Assembly: GCF_030272615.1 (NCBI RefSeq)
Contig: NC_081407.1
Location: forward strand, 373,014,998 to 373,078,997
Direction: 5' to 3'
Source: Cryptomeria japonica
Lineage: Eukaryota; Streptophyta; Pinopsida; Cupressales; Cupressaceae
DNA: 64,000 bases
Every line of letters starts with the position of its first letter. Within the stretch, counting starts at the first letter, position 1. The position numbers and the translations under genes were made by a program. Below, piece by piece: positions 35,130 through 46,463 of the stretch. The notes under the pieces are model-generated. The model was given only the letters and a program-made list of their open reading frames with translations, was not told the DNA's origin and did not search any database.

Positions 35130-35590
35130 ATCTTTCAACTTTTGAAAGAAGAAAGAAGCCCATAATGAGGCCTCAAAAAAATATTAGATACAACAATTAT
35201 ATGGTAGTATCTTCATTTGATATAATTTCAAATAGAAATTACAATTAGACTTTTGGGATGATAAATAGAAAATGTGCACTGTCCATGACCGACACCGCTC
35301 ATTTCAAAATGAAACAAAATGACTACCTAATCAATGTTTGCATTGACAGTTTACTTGGACTCTGCACATTCCAATTCTTGTGATAGAAGTTGTTGATTTA
35401 ATACCCCCATACTTGTTGATTTAATGTCCAACTTTTGTACAACATTGCACCAATAGTAGATCCTCTCCCCTAATCAATATTTGCACTAACAGTTTACCTT
35501 TATTGTCTATTATTGTTCATGTCACAGTCTACTCTCCTATCAATTATTGTGCTCGCAGACCCACAAATAGCACTATCTAGCAATTAAATG
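35130..35590. repeat. Repeat B, copy 1
   Basis: Shares with 57060-57340 the blocks acaattatatggtagtatct, aattacaa(t/c)tagacttttggg, and the segment from ctacctaatcaatgtttgc to tctattattgttcat. The phrase with tcaat(g/a)tttgca(t/c)t is itself present twice in copy 1. Class unknown. Confidence 0.7.
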
Positions 35591-35870
35591 AGATGTTTTG
35601 AAGTCGACGAAATAGTATGAAAAGTGAAATGAAAATGCAAAGACAGAAAACAAAATAGAAAATGGATTACAAAAATAAAAGATGAGGACAATAAATATTT
35701 CTAAATAAAGTAATTCTACATGATAAAGCAGATAAGGTAGCTACATTATTATTATTAAAATTCTTTCATAGACATTTGAAATCAGGTTCAAATAAAAAGT
35801 AAACGTGATTTTTGCTGCTGTCTGCTATGGTTGCATCCACAATTGCTGTTGAGACGAAGCTCGATTAGCA

Positions 35871-35879
35871 CCTATTTAA
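35871..35879 (+). promoter_or_regulatory. TATA-like box of candidate gene
   Basis: TATTTAAAT lies 68 bases before the ATG at 35947, in the range expected for a plant core promoter with a short leader. Confidence 0.4.
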
Positions 35880-35946
35880 ATGGATGAGATCCTCTTTTAC
35901 TTGGTATCTCTGAAATCATTTAGCTTGCTTGCTGTCTTTTAACAAG

Positions 35947-36325
35947 ATGAGAGCTTTAACTAGTTTCTTTCTTCTCATTGTATGTTTTTATTCCATAAAA
36001 GTTCACGTAGGTATTTTGTAATTGATTTCAATCAAATCATGTAACTCTACTTTGCTTATGAATTTAGGTTGTTTGGAATTGACAGATAGTAGCGGCTAGC
36101 GGAGCAGTGCAGTTGCAGGCTGAATGGGTATCTTCGTCTCTGAGTCCGAGTATGAGAAGCTGCCCACAACACCCATTCCACACAGTCTGTGGGAACTTAT
36201 CTGTCACACGGAGGACAACACAATGGAGGCGGCAACCATTTGTCATATGGACACCAGTGACTGGAATCCCAAACACATGGCATTTCATTCCCGAAAACAA
36301 CTTTGTGTGGCTGGGATCCAGCTAA
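35947..36325 (+). CDS. Candidate small secreted-protein gene, two exons
   Basis: Exon 1 (35947-36006) gives a 20-residue signal-peptide-like start: MRALTS followed by a hydrophobic run FFLLIVCFYS. A donor-like GTAGGT follows at 36007. If the intron ends with the AG at 36084-36085 (79 bp), exon 2 from 36086 is in frame and open to the TAA at 36323-36325. It adds about 79 residues with two cysteines (RSCPQ and TVCGN) and a Trp/Pro-rich end. A TATA-like box sits at 35871. I do not recognise the protein family. Weak points: the donor is imperfect, and another acceptor (36066) would end the frame after 11 residues. A different frame is also open from the ATG at 36124 for 81 codons. It lies between repeats, not in a known transposon. 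No function is proposed. Confidence 0.4.
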
Positions 36326-36899
36326 GATCCACACCACTCTGCTTCCTTACTCTAATAAGTAATAAGTAATCTGCAGGATAATATGGAGTAGCAGGACAAC
36401 TTAGTTTGTTGGTGTGAGGAGCAGTAGCTCTCATTCTGTCATTGTTATTGTTATGTTATTACTAGTGTCTGTACTATGGTAACTATAAAAATATGTTTAA
36501 TTTTTTTTTTTCAATGCATTTTTCACTAATCTGAAAACTAATCAGCTAAGCACAATTGTTGTGATTAAAATCTGAAATTTATGAATTTATTCTTATGCCA
36601 TAAACCTTATGGATTCTTGCTTCAATTTTTGATCTAGAAACCGTTAATGTTCCCTAATGAGCCATTATTATTTCTGAAATTATTTATATTAATTTGCTGA
36701 TCTATGAAGTTTTAATTTTAGGGACTAATTGTTGTTCAAGTTGATGACAAATCAGTTCAAGAATAGTATTTGCTTGGTAGATGCTAAGCATACGCTTGGC
36801 CATTGATAAATTTGGTTTTGAACCATAGCAATCTCGATATTTTAATCTATTAACTTCTTCTACGTTGATCTGAAATATAGTTCTGCTTAACTACAAATG
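36326..36899. other. Region between candidate gene and Copia-2
   Basis: Probably the 3' untranslated part of the candidate gene followed by intergenic DNA. No further open frame or repeat is supported. AAATG at 36895-36899 is the Copia-2 target duplication. Confidence 0.4.
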
Positions 36900-39800
36900 T
36901 GTTGCCTCTTAGTTGTTCTTGATGACAAAAAGAGTGACATTACCAGGCTTTGTTTAATGCGTGTTGACTTATATACCTTTCACTTAATGTCTAAGTGCTT
37001 ATGATTCATGTTATGTTATGTGTGTCATGTAGACACCTAAAAATGTCTCGTTGATCATGTACTAATTATTCCTCTAATTGATTAAATAATTTTATTATTT
37101 AATTAAATTAATTAATCTTATTCTTCTAATTTCATATTTCCTCATCATCTTACTAATTATTCTATTTTCTTTTTCTTTCATCATTTAATCATTTTAATCA
37201 TTTTCTAATGTTAATTAAATATTTATTCTTTAATTAATTATCGTTATTTCCTTAATTTAAATAATATTTATTATTTAAATAAATTAATTCTCAATTTCTA
37301 TCTCTCTAAATCATCTAATCATTCAACTCTTTTCTAAATATTAAGTAAATATTTATTATTTAATTAATTGTGATTTAATTCCTTTAAATTAGATAATCTT
37401 TATTATTTAATTAAAATCTATTTCTAAATAATTAAATGGTTTCTTTAAATTATTTAATTAACTAATTAATTCTTCCAATTCCAAATCCCCAAATTCTAAT
37501 TTCATTTAATTTCTTATTCTTCTAATTTCTTCCAAATTCAAATGTGCATGATTTCAAAAACCAAATTGAAAATCAAAGTCAAGTTCTAAATATATTTAAA
37601 TACTAAATTGAATTAAAATAAATTCAATTATTTAAATAAATTTCATGCAAAGATTAAATTGAAAATCAAAGTCTAAATGCAAGCACATGCTAAATTAATT
37701 AATTAAATCAATTAATTAATTGAATCATTTATCTCTCCAATCTCTATTTTCATCTTTTAGTTAGCTTTTTCTAAATTAAGCTTTCTTTGTCATCTTCTTT
37801 ATTTTCTCCAATCATTCTTTTTCTTCTTTCAGTCAGCTTTTTCTCGATTAGTTGACTCAATTAATCTATTCAATCTATTCACTTTCACTCCTACAATCAA
37901 CAGTTCAACTATCAATTTTTCATGTGAGATCACTTGAGTTCCACCTCTTGATCATTTTGTTCCACCTTTCAATCAGTCTTCTCCAAAAATCTATAAATTG
38001 AGCATTCAATCTCCATTTTCAAGAATCATGAACTTTTAATCTTTGTGTCACTTGCAGGTTACCGATGCAATATTTGAGAGCAATCATACCAAAGAGAAGA
38101 GAAGAGCAATGAAAGCTATACGCAGTCACAGAATAGGGAGTCTTTAATTGATTTCATTTATAGTTCTTATTTTGCTTGATTGTGTTATTTCATTGTTTGT
38201 TTGTTAGAATTCTTTGATTAGATAGGGATTCATGATTTCCCTTTATTTCTAATTGATATGTTGTTATTAAGATGAATTTTACATACGACAGGTCCCTTTA
38301 CATCGATGACTTGGAGGTGAGTTGGTATAGTGTAAGTGATTGTGTGGTTGTCACGTGGTTTGTTTAGTTGGTAGCACTTGATACAATCAGAATGAAACAT
38401 GCCAAGTTTCCAAGTTGACTGGGTAGCATATAATGATGTGTGGTCTATAGACCTTACAGATTTAAAATTTATTCTTCATTATCATTTGGGACTCGACTTA
38501 TAACAAAGTTAGGGCAAAAACAAAAAGAATGAAAAGCACATATTTTATTTAACCCTAATGTGATATCACTACCATGATGGTTGTTTTGGTATCTGTAGAC
38601 AAAGATTCAACTAGAATATTGAATTAGATTTCAGTTATGATGAAGATCTTTGGAGGTTTTGTGGTGCTCGTCTTTGGCTGACAATTGAGGAAACAGGGAG
38701 ATTTTGTGGGATTGTGTCTTCTGTCGACTTGGGTACTCAAGTATTTTGGCTATTGTTCATTTTTTTTTTGTTTAAGAGGTAAATTCAGTTGAAATCCAAG
38801 TTTATGAAATCTAAAAATAAATGAATGCATTTGAAAAGTTTCTTTTCCAGTTATAGTTATCTCGGAGATTCCTCTAAATTTGTAATGATTATTTTTGGTG
38901 GATGATTTACCTTTTAAAAATAAGGAACTTGAACAATAAGAAAGCATTGATTCTCTATTTTAGTTATGAGAGGATCTTTGTTTCAGTTATGAGAGGATTC
39001 AAAAGATAGGCTAGTATTCAGTCTGTGTGGTTGTTTTCATTTACCATCTATTCTTCAACTACAATAAGGTTTCGGTAACCCGTGTTGTGACAGTTTTTCT
39101 TATGTATATAATGTGAAAGTGAATGTTTATAAAGGATGAAAAATTTGGAGAATATGACAGGTGTGTTGTAACATAATGCATAAAGTGTTTGGCAATGAGA
39201 TATACGTTAAAAAAAAAAAATTGATTTGTTTTTTGAAAACAGAGTATATGCTGAACTCTATCTTTATTAATATAGTGACTTAGAGAGATGTATCGTACTG
39301 TTATAATAGTACCTTGTAACTAAGATTATTGGATATCATTATGTTAGAAATATCATTCAAACACTGGCAAATTTGTAGATGCAGAAAAATAGTGCAGATA
39401 TAAGTTTTTGAGTGCTTGCAGCTTGAGATGCTATTGAGATAATGTGAGATACAGGGGTTGGTGCTCCTTGAAGTCTGATACTTCTAAATATAGTGTACTG
39501 AGTTGGTGCTTATTGAGTTAATAAAAGGAAATTCGTTGCCAAGTGGTTTTTCTACCCCAAGAGGGTTTTCCACTAATGAAATCTATTGTGTTATGGGTTT
39601 ATTCTTGTCTCAATTTGTTTCATTATGTTTAATGCTCTGATACCTAAGTTATGTATATGGTTTTCTTCTCACAAATCTTGTCTTTCTCATTAATTCTTAT
39701 TCTACATTACTTAAAAGGTTCAAATTATATTTCCATTTGCAAAAGTCAAGTTATGATTATAAGCATTACAAAGGTTATTCAAAATGCATATTGAATAATC

Positions 39801-39954
39801 ATCTTCATATGCTTTAATAAAGTGTAGTTTGAATCTCTAGGGTTTTTTTTTTATATATATACTCATTGGTTGCAAGTTGTCAAACAACATTGCTTTGTTT
39901 GTTTTATTTGCTCACTTTGGGTTATAATTTCACTCAATGAATCCACTTCTAACA
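36900..39954 (+). repeat. Copia-2 5' LTR, with foreign insert
   Basis: Starts TGTTGCCTCT and ends TTCTAACA, 3,055 bp. It aligns with 46439-46555 and with 46660 onward. About 1,265 bp of different sequence (37027-38290) replaces roughly 100 bp here. It is preceded by AAATG at 36895-36899. Confidence 0.88.
37027..38290. mobile_element. Insert in Copia-2 5' LTR, possible solo LTR
   Basis: Absent from the other LTR. It begins near TGTAGACACC (37031), is extremely AT-rich with many attatttaatt words to 37740, and ends ACATACGACA at about 38290. TG...CA ends suggest a solo LTR, but no target duplication is seen, and about 100 bp of host LTR is missing at the site. Confidence 0.5.
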
Positions 39955-39956
39955 AG

Positions 39957-39968
39957 TGGTATCAGAGC
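39957..39968 (+). other. Copia-2 primer-binding site
   Basis: TGGTATCAGAGC, two bases after the LTR end, complementary to initiator tRNA-Met. Confidence 0.93.
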
Positions 39969-40026
39969 ATAGGGTCCCCTCATATAGGTCTATCCTAGGG
40001 ATTGATCCTGGTCTTTCAAAGTCCAT

Positions 40027-41330
40027 ATGACCCAATCACAAGAAGGTGCTTCACTTTCCAGAGCTCCTCTCTTTGATGACACAAATTATTTGTTCTGGAA
40101 AATCAAAATGGAAACTTACCTGGTTTCGGTTGATCTTAATGTGTGGAACATTGTAACCACAAAATATGTCATTCCTTCTACTATTCCCACTGATCCTAAT
40201 GCTAAGATACAATATGAATTAAATACCAAAGCTAAGCATGCTATCTTATGTGGTCTCACCAAGGATATTTTTTAAAAATCATGCATTGTGAATCTGCTCC
40301 TAAGATATGGAACAAACTTGAAACTATTTATCAAGGGGATGCAAAGGTCAAAGAATCTAAAATTATCACACTCAAAAATCAATTTGAGTCTCTAAGAATG
40401 AAAGAAGATGAGACTATTGCAAGTTATTTTCTCAGAATAGATGAAGTTATACATTCTAGATGAGGTATTGGTGAAACTATTGATGAAAAAGATGTTGTTA
40501 GGAAGATCATTCGAAATTTATTACCTAAATTTGAAACTAAGGTTTCAAGCTTAGAAGAAAACAAGAGTTTTTCCACAATGACTCTTGATAGCTTACAAAG
40601 AATAATCACAACCTATGAAATGAGGATAGGTAATAATCCTTCCACTTATAAAGAGACCACTTTCAAAGTAGAAAAGAAAGAAGAACCTGATAGTCAATCT
40701 GAACTTTTAGATGCTATAGAAGCCCTACTTGTTAGAAAGCTGAAAAAGAAATATAAGGGTAAATTGTCCTTCAAATGCTTTAATTGTGGCAAAACTGGAC
40801 ACTTTTCTGTTCAATGCCCTTTGAGTGACTAAAATAGTGAAGAAGAAAAACCAGAAAAATTTTACAAAAAAAAAATGGGGAATCCTAAAAAGAAGTTTAA
40901 TTCCTTCAAGAAAAAGAAGAGTATCTTTACTAAAGAAGACTCTGAACTTGAATCAGATGACTCACCTTGTGAAGGTGATAAAACTTTGTTCATGGCAAAG
41001 ATAGAAACCCCTTCAAAGAAAGACCTGATTAACAAAATAGAAAATAAAATTGATGACTAAGATCAAGGTGAAGTTGATCTTGAAGGAGAGTTACTTTGTG
41101 CTCTCAAAGAAATTAAGAGATTAAAGAAGCGTTTAGCTTCTCATGAAAGCTCAAATTAGATCCTACAAGTTGAGTTGAATAACTCAAACTTGGCAACTAC
41201 AAACATGAAATCTCTTCTTGAAAAAAGAGAAAATAAAATTGAAACCTTAGAACAACAAACTATAAAACTACAAAAAGAGATTGAACAATATGAAAGTACC
41301 ATACATTTGAATGATATCTTGAGCAAGCAA
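40027..41330 (+). pseudogene. Copia-2 gag
   Basis: Gag starts at about 40027 with a Copia-type opening (APLFDDTNYLFWKIKMETYL). A frameshift near 40255 moves it to the next frame, which reads APKIWNKLETIYQGD and FESLRMKEDETIASYFLRID, with a stop at about 40462. The 40578-40830 piece ends in a CCHC knuckle, CFNCGKTGHFSVQC, near 40777-40818. An acidic, lysine-rich coiled-coil-like stretch follows to about 41330, with stops. The long charged region and the second knuckle group farther on fit Sirevirus-type gag, which is larger than in other Copia elements. Confidence 0.9.
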
Positions 41331-42000
41331 AAGAAATAAAAAAAATTGACTGGTGTAGGTTATGATAATGCTGAGTCATCAAAACTCATTACTAAGCCTG
41401 CAAATAGAAAGCAATTTCAAGCTTACAATAGGATGACACCATTTAGGTTCGGGTTCTTTCATGGCTATTGCTTTTACTGCAATAAGTTTGGCCATAAGAT
41501 AAACACTTACATATTTTTGTAGCATAGAACTCCTATGTTTGGACACAAACAAGCCTATGGCTTTCCAAATACTATGAAGTGTATTGAATGTAATACCTTT
41601 GGACATACCTCTACTCAGTGCAAATCAAAGGCAAACATTGATAAGGTGTGGAATCAAAAATTTGTACCTAGCACTAAACAATCAATGATTGTACAAACTG
41701 CATTTCTATCAAATAAGAATTCAATGTGTGTGTTGGATAGTGGTTTTTCACACCATATGACGAGAGACAAAAATAAATTTCTTCATTTGCAAGATTTTGA
41801 TGAAGGTTTTGTATGATTTGGTGATAATTCAGGAGCCTTTGTTAGATGTAAGGGTACATTACTACTGAATGATGATACTCCAGTCCAATACATACTTTGT
41901 TGAGTTTCAGTCAAATTTGTGATAGTGGTTATAATGTATCCTTTAGTTCTTACGGTTCTACTATAAAAAATAAGTTTGGTACAAGTGTTGCTACTGGTCT
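41331..42000 (+). pseudogene. Copia-2 second knuckle region and protease
   Basis: Frame pieces show YCNKFGHKINTYIF near 41475 and CIECNTFGHTSTQC near 41583, a degraded and an intact zinc knuckle. The protease motif VLDSGFSHHMTRDKNKFL lies near 41732-41785, with the D-S-G triad present. A stop at about 41814 and a frame change near 41890 break the frame. The protease would cut the Copia polyprotein. Confidence 0.88.
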
Positions 42001-43340
42001 GAGAACTATTGGCAATGTTTACAACTTTCTTGACTCCTCAAACTGTGAAAATAATGAAGGCATGTGCCTTTTGGGTCAAGTAGAAGAAAATTGGTTGTGT
42101 CATAAGTGCTTGGGACATGTAAACTTTGATAATTTGGTTCGAATCAGCAAGAATCAGAATGTCAAAGGTTTGGCTATCTTGAGTAAACCTTTAAACTCGG
42201 TTTGTAAAGAGTGTTTCAAAGGTAAACAAACAAAAGTACCTTTCAAATCTAAAGAACACTCTTCCACAAGACCATTACATATTGTTCATATAGATTTGTG
42301 TGGTCCTGCAAGGACACAATCAATAAATGGTGAAAAATACTTTATGCTCTTTGTCGATGACTATACCAGAATGGTATGGGCCACTTTCTTAAACACAAAT
42401 CTGAAGCATTTGATAGATTTAAGATTTTCAAAAAGATGGTTGAACGTGAATCTAATCTGAAATTAAAATGCTTAAGATCAGATAAGGGTGGTGAGTTTAC
42501 ATCACAAGAATTCATAGATTATTGTGAAAGACATGGCATTAAAAGACAATATGTTTCTGCCTGAACACCTCAACAAAATAGAGTGATTGAGAGAAAAAAT
42601 AGAATAGTCAAAGAAATGGCTCGCACGATGCTCAATGAAGCAAATATGCCAAACAAGTATTGGAAAGAAGCTATTCATACAAAGGTTTACATTCTGAATC
42701 GTGTACAAATCAGGGTAAAATCTACCTTTACTCTGAATGAACTCTGGTATGGTAATGATGCTTCTATTAAATATTTTAAGATTTTTGGATGCAACTACTA
42801 CATTAAAAGAGATGAAGAAAATCTAGGAAGCTTTAATGCTAAAGCTAATGAGGGTATATTTCTTGGATACTCGACTCATAGAAAAGCTTATAAATGTTTC
42901 AATAATAGACTGAATAAAATTGTTGAAATAGTTTATATAAGATTTGATGAGCAATGGCTTCTAAGTGATGATGTACAAGATGTTGAGGAGGATACACCAA
43001 TAAGACTTGATCAAGCTCCTAAATCTGCTAAAGCAGAAATAACAAATGTAGAGAGTGCATCTAGTCCTAAAGTTGCATCCAGTTCTAAAGTAGAAATTCC
43101 TCTACATACATCCTCTAGAATCATTACTAAAAGACATCCTCAAAATCATATTATTGGTGACATAGATGTAGGAATCATGACTAAGAGAAGAGCAAGAACT
43201 GATGAAAAAGATCAAATGGTTGAGTATTATTGTTGGGTAACTGATTTTGAACTTAAATCCATCTTTGATGCATTGATTGATGATTATTGGCTAAATACAA
43301 TGAGAGATGAAATCAGTCAAATAGAAAAGAATAAAACCTA
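42001..43340 (+). pseudogene. Copia-2 integrase
   Basis: The zinc-binding part reads WLCHKCLGHVNFDNLVRI and VCKECFKGKQTKV (42090-42240). The core holds VHIDLCGPARTQS near 42286, RSDKGGEFTSQEF near 42475, and RVIERKNRIVKEMARTM near 42580, giving D, D and E. Frame changes near 42380 and a TGA at about 42562 break it. The C-terminal part (42583-43338, 252 codons) includes YFKIFGCNYYIKRDEENLG and EGIFLGYSTHRKAY, both typical of Copia, and a variable linker to the reverse transcriptase. Confidence 0.92.
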
Positions 43341-44171
43341 GGAACTAGTGCCTAGACTAGATGATAAAAATGTTATAGGGGAAAAATGAATTTTTTAGAA
43401 ATAACCTTGATGAATTTGGTAAAGTTGTTAGGAATAAGACACACTTTGTTTGTAAAGGCTATGAACAACAAGAAGGTATAGATTTTGGTGAAACATTTGC
43501 ACCTGTTGCTAGGATAGAATCAATAAGATTTTTTCTTGCATATTCTTGTTATAAAAAGTTTAAAATCTATCAAATGGATGTTAAAACAACATCCCTAAAT
43601 GGTTATCTTGATGAGGAGGTGTATATGGAGCAACCAAAAGGGTTTGTCTCTATAGATAAACCTGATTATGTATATAGGTTGAAAAAGGTTCTTTATGGCC
43701 TTAAACAAGCTCCAAGAGCTTGGTACTCCACACTGGATGCCCACCTTACAACAAATGGATTCACTGGAGGTAGAGTTGAATCTAACTTGTATGTCAAGGT
43801 TGAAAGTAATGATATTTTAGTTGTTGAAGTATATGTGGATGATATTATTTTCGGCAGTAATAATGATTCCTTGTCTAAATTTTTTTCAAAACTCATGGAA
43901 TCTGATTTTGAAATGTCCATGTTGGGTGAATTAACCTTTTTCCTTGGTCTTCAAGTAATGAAACTTGAAGGAGACATATTTCTATCACAAACTAAATATG
44001 TAAAAGAAATGCTTAAGAATTTTAACATGATAGATTGCATATCAGTTAGCACTCCAATGGAGACTGGCTAGAAATTGACTAAGATTGATGATTCTCCTAA
44101 GGTAAATCAATTAGAGTATAGATCAATGATAGGGAGTTTACTATAGTTAACTGCATCTAGACCTGATTTAA
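43341..44171 (+). pseudogene. Copia-2 reverse transcriptase
   Basis: The first blocks ([20 protein letters not shown] and [14 protein letters not shown], 43450-43550) precede the open piece 43574-44068. This has [39 protein letters not shown], and the intact catalytic YVDD at 43832-43843. The frame goes on to ASRPDLMYV at 44177, where the solo LTR is inserted. Frameshifts occur near 43390 and a TAG at about 44070. Unlike Copia-1, the catalytic aspartates are kept. Confidence 0.92.
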
Positions 44172-44177
44172 TGTATG

Positions 44178-45261
44178 TGATGGACTTTATAACTGAGAGC
44201 CGGGGGGGAGGGGGTGAATAAGTGACACCAAAAACCAAACTACTTCAAACACTAACCAGTAGATGAACTTAACAAAGATTTTAAACACAATGCATATAAT
44301 CCAAAATGATATAACAACATCCAAAAAAACTAAAGCATCCACCATAAAAAAAGTGTTTGTATGTGGAAAACCCAAATAGGTAAAAACCATGGTGAGATAG
44401 AACTCACAAGTTAACTATCTGTAGTAATAGATAATGGACCCATTAAGGTCTACAAAGTGCTCTGCCAAGAGCGAATGTTTTAGAGATCCCAAAGATTGAT
44501 TAGAAGCTTATATCCTGTTAAAGATAGTACCCTGTTAGGAGTAACCTCGGTGGAGGATTTCAGCATCCAAACTAATGGATCACCTTGTTAAAGGATTTAT
44601 ACATTGAAGCTTGTTAGAGCTTACCCGGTTAGGGGATTTGATTCTACTGTAATTGTTAGAAAAAAAAAAAGAATGGTTTGATCTATTCTGAGTAGCACAA
44701 TACTTTCTTAATCAGATCCTTCTAAGCATATTCAACACTTTTATTCAACACATTCTTCATCTTAACACTTATCACTCTTCATGCATTCATCATTTTAAAG
44801 ATTTATTGAGATGTCAATATATAGACATTCAAATTTCATGTTGGCCTAAGGAAATCATGACACAATTTCCTAGGTGTAGTGTATCTGAACAAGTGACCAT
44901 AACTCATCACAAAAATTGCTGCCAAGTAGTCGGTACTGGTAACTCATCACAAAAATTAACAAATACCAATTGGAACAATTAATACCGGTTTGAATAAAAC
45001 ATATGAACCGTTGTCCTTGAATCTTCTCTTGATCTCCATCTTGATCTTTCATCTTGATGTCGACTTAGTCTAATAATAGGTTGTCTCTTATGCACAAACT
45101 GGTTAACACAGAGTACCAGTTAGAGATTAACCACTAAGTATACCGGTTGACAGTGTAAACAATTGAAGTTACACCGGTAGTCAATATAATCATATGTGTG
45201 TGTGAGTGTTTCATCAATGAAAACAAATTATGAATACATTATAATCATCATCAAGCCAACA
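44178..45261 (-). mobile_element. Solo LTR in Copia-2 pol, GTATG duplication
   Basis: TGATGGACTT ... AAGCCAACA, 1,084 bp, flanked by GTATG at 44173-44177 and 45262-45266. Removing it and one GTATG joins the Copia reverse transcriptase to its RNase H in frame. A G-rich tract at 44199-44214 corresponds, on the minus strand, to the C-rich LTR end seen in Copia-1, Copia-2 and Copia-3, so the LTR probably lies in minus orientation. No internal region remains, as after LTR-LTR recombination. Confidence 0.88.
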
Positions 45262-45266
45262 GTATG

Positions 45267-45862
45267 CAATATGTATGATTTCATGCTTTTAGTCTACACC
45301 TAAACAATCTCACTTGACTGTTGTGAAAAGAATATTCAAGTACATTCAGGGTACTTTAGACTATGGTTTATGGTATCCTCGGAAAAATGATTTTTCACTT
45401 ATTGTTTTCACTGATGCTAACTAGGATGGCTATATGGATGACATAAAGAGCACCAATGGTGCAACCTTCTTTCTAGGCAATTGTCTTGTTGCCTAGCACA
45501 GTAAAAAGCAAGATTGTGTCACTTTATCAACTGCAAAATCTAAATATATTGCAGCAACTACTTGTTGTACCTAGCTAATTTGGATGTCTCATCAACTTGC
45601 TGATATGGGTATTTCAATTGACAAACCCATCTCCATTTTCTATAATAACACTAGTGCCATAAATCTCTCTAAGAATCCTGTTATGCATTCTTGCACTAAA
45701 CATGTTGCTATCAAACTACATTTTCTGCGAGAACAAGTGTTAGCTAATGAATTTCAGATGTTGTATGTGCCTTCTCAGGCACAAGTAGCTGACATTTTCA
45801 CAAAATCTCTATCTAAAGAAGCATTTGAGAATTTCAAGGACAGGTTGGGAGTCATCTCTTAA
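45267..45862 (+). pseudogene. Copia-2 RNase H
   Basis: After the solo LTR the frame reads STPKQSHLTVVKRIF, FKYIQGTLDYGLWYP, then FTDAN followed by a stop (normally D.DW), KSTNGATFFLG, and from 45584 SHQLADMGISIDKPISIFYN and HVAIKLHFLREQVL. It ends with ADIFTKSLSKEAFENFKDRL at about 45855. TAG or TAA codons at about 45300, 45421, 45494 and 45571 inactivate it. Confidence 0.9.
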
Positions 45863-46438
45863 TCTACTCTTTTTTAAATTTCTATCTTCAACCAGGGGGA
45901 GCTTTTCTCTCCACAAGCAGCATTTTGTTGTTTTGTCCTTTGTCCTTGAGCTAAAAAGGGGGAGAAAGCATCATTGATAGATTCATTGATAGATGACTAA
46001 AATGACTGATGATTAACAATGAAATATGATTAAAAATGCATCATTGATAGATGGCTAATAGATGATTGGTATTCATTTTGACACATTGACATTTGATAGA
46101 TTAAATTGGCATTTTTGGCATTTGGCATTGCATTCATTTTGGTATTGATAGTTGACAACATTCTTGGCATTTGGTATTGCATTCATTTTGGTATTGACAT
46201 TTGACAAATTTTTTGATAGATTGGTATTCTTGGCTATTGTCAGATGACAAATTAACATTATTGTCAGGTGACAGATTGCCAATTGGTATTATTGGTTTAT
46301 ATGCTTATTGATTGTGGTTTCGTCTGGCATTAGCAGTCTGGTATTGGCACTTTGCATTCTATAAATTTTTTGGTATTTTTTCTGTATTTCAAAGTCAATG
46401 ATGGCATGGTTTTTTCCATCAAGGACAAAGGGGGATTT
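45863..46438 (+). other. Copia-2 post-pol region with purine blocks and repeats
   Basis: Three purine blocks (ccagggggagc at 45891, aaaagggggagaaagc at 45953, acaaagggggatt at 46425). A segment with ttggcatttggtattgcatt occurs twice (about 46110-46160 and 46161-46210), with short tgacatttgacaaat variants after. No env-like frame is seen. Confidence 0.7.
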
Positions 46439-46463
46439 TGTTGCCCCTTAGTTGTCCTTGATG
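46417..46463. other. Inverted repeat across polypurine tract and LTR edge
   Basis: CATCAAGGACAA (46417-46428) and its exact complement TTGTCCTTGATG (46452-46463) flank the 3' LTR start at 46439. Inside, AAGGGG (46428-46433) can pair with CCCCTT (46444-46449). In the 5' LTR the corresponding right arm has one changed base (TTGTTCTTGATG). Confidence 0.8.

Noticed and set aside
36064..36300. Minus-strand cysteine-containing frame of 78 codons opposite the candidate secreted gene.
   Set aside because: No signal peptide or splice support; the plus strand has the promoter-like and signal-peptide features.
44199..44214. G-runs that could form a G-quadruplex.
   Set aside because: They are the complement of the C-rich Copia LTR end common to all the Copia elements here; a separate role cannot be argued from sequence.
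45863..46438. Possible env-like gene after Copia-2 pol, as some Sireviruses have.
   Set aside because: No open frame, signal peptide or membrane segment; the region is repeats and purine blocks.
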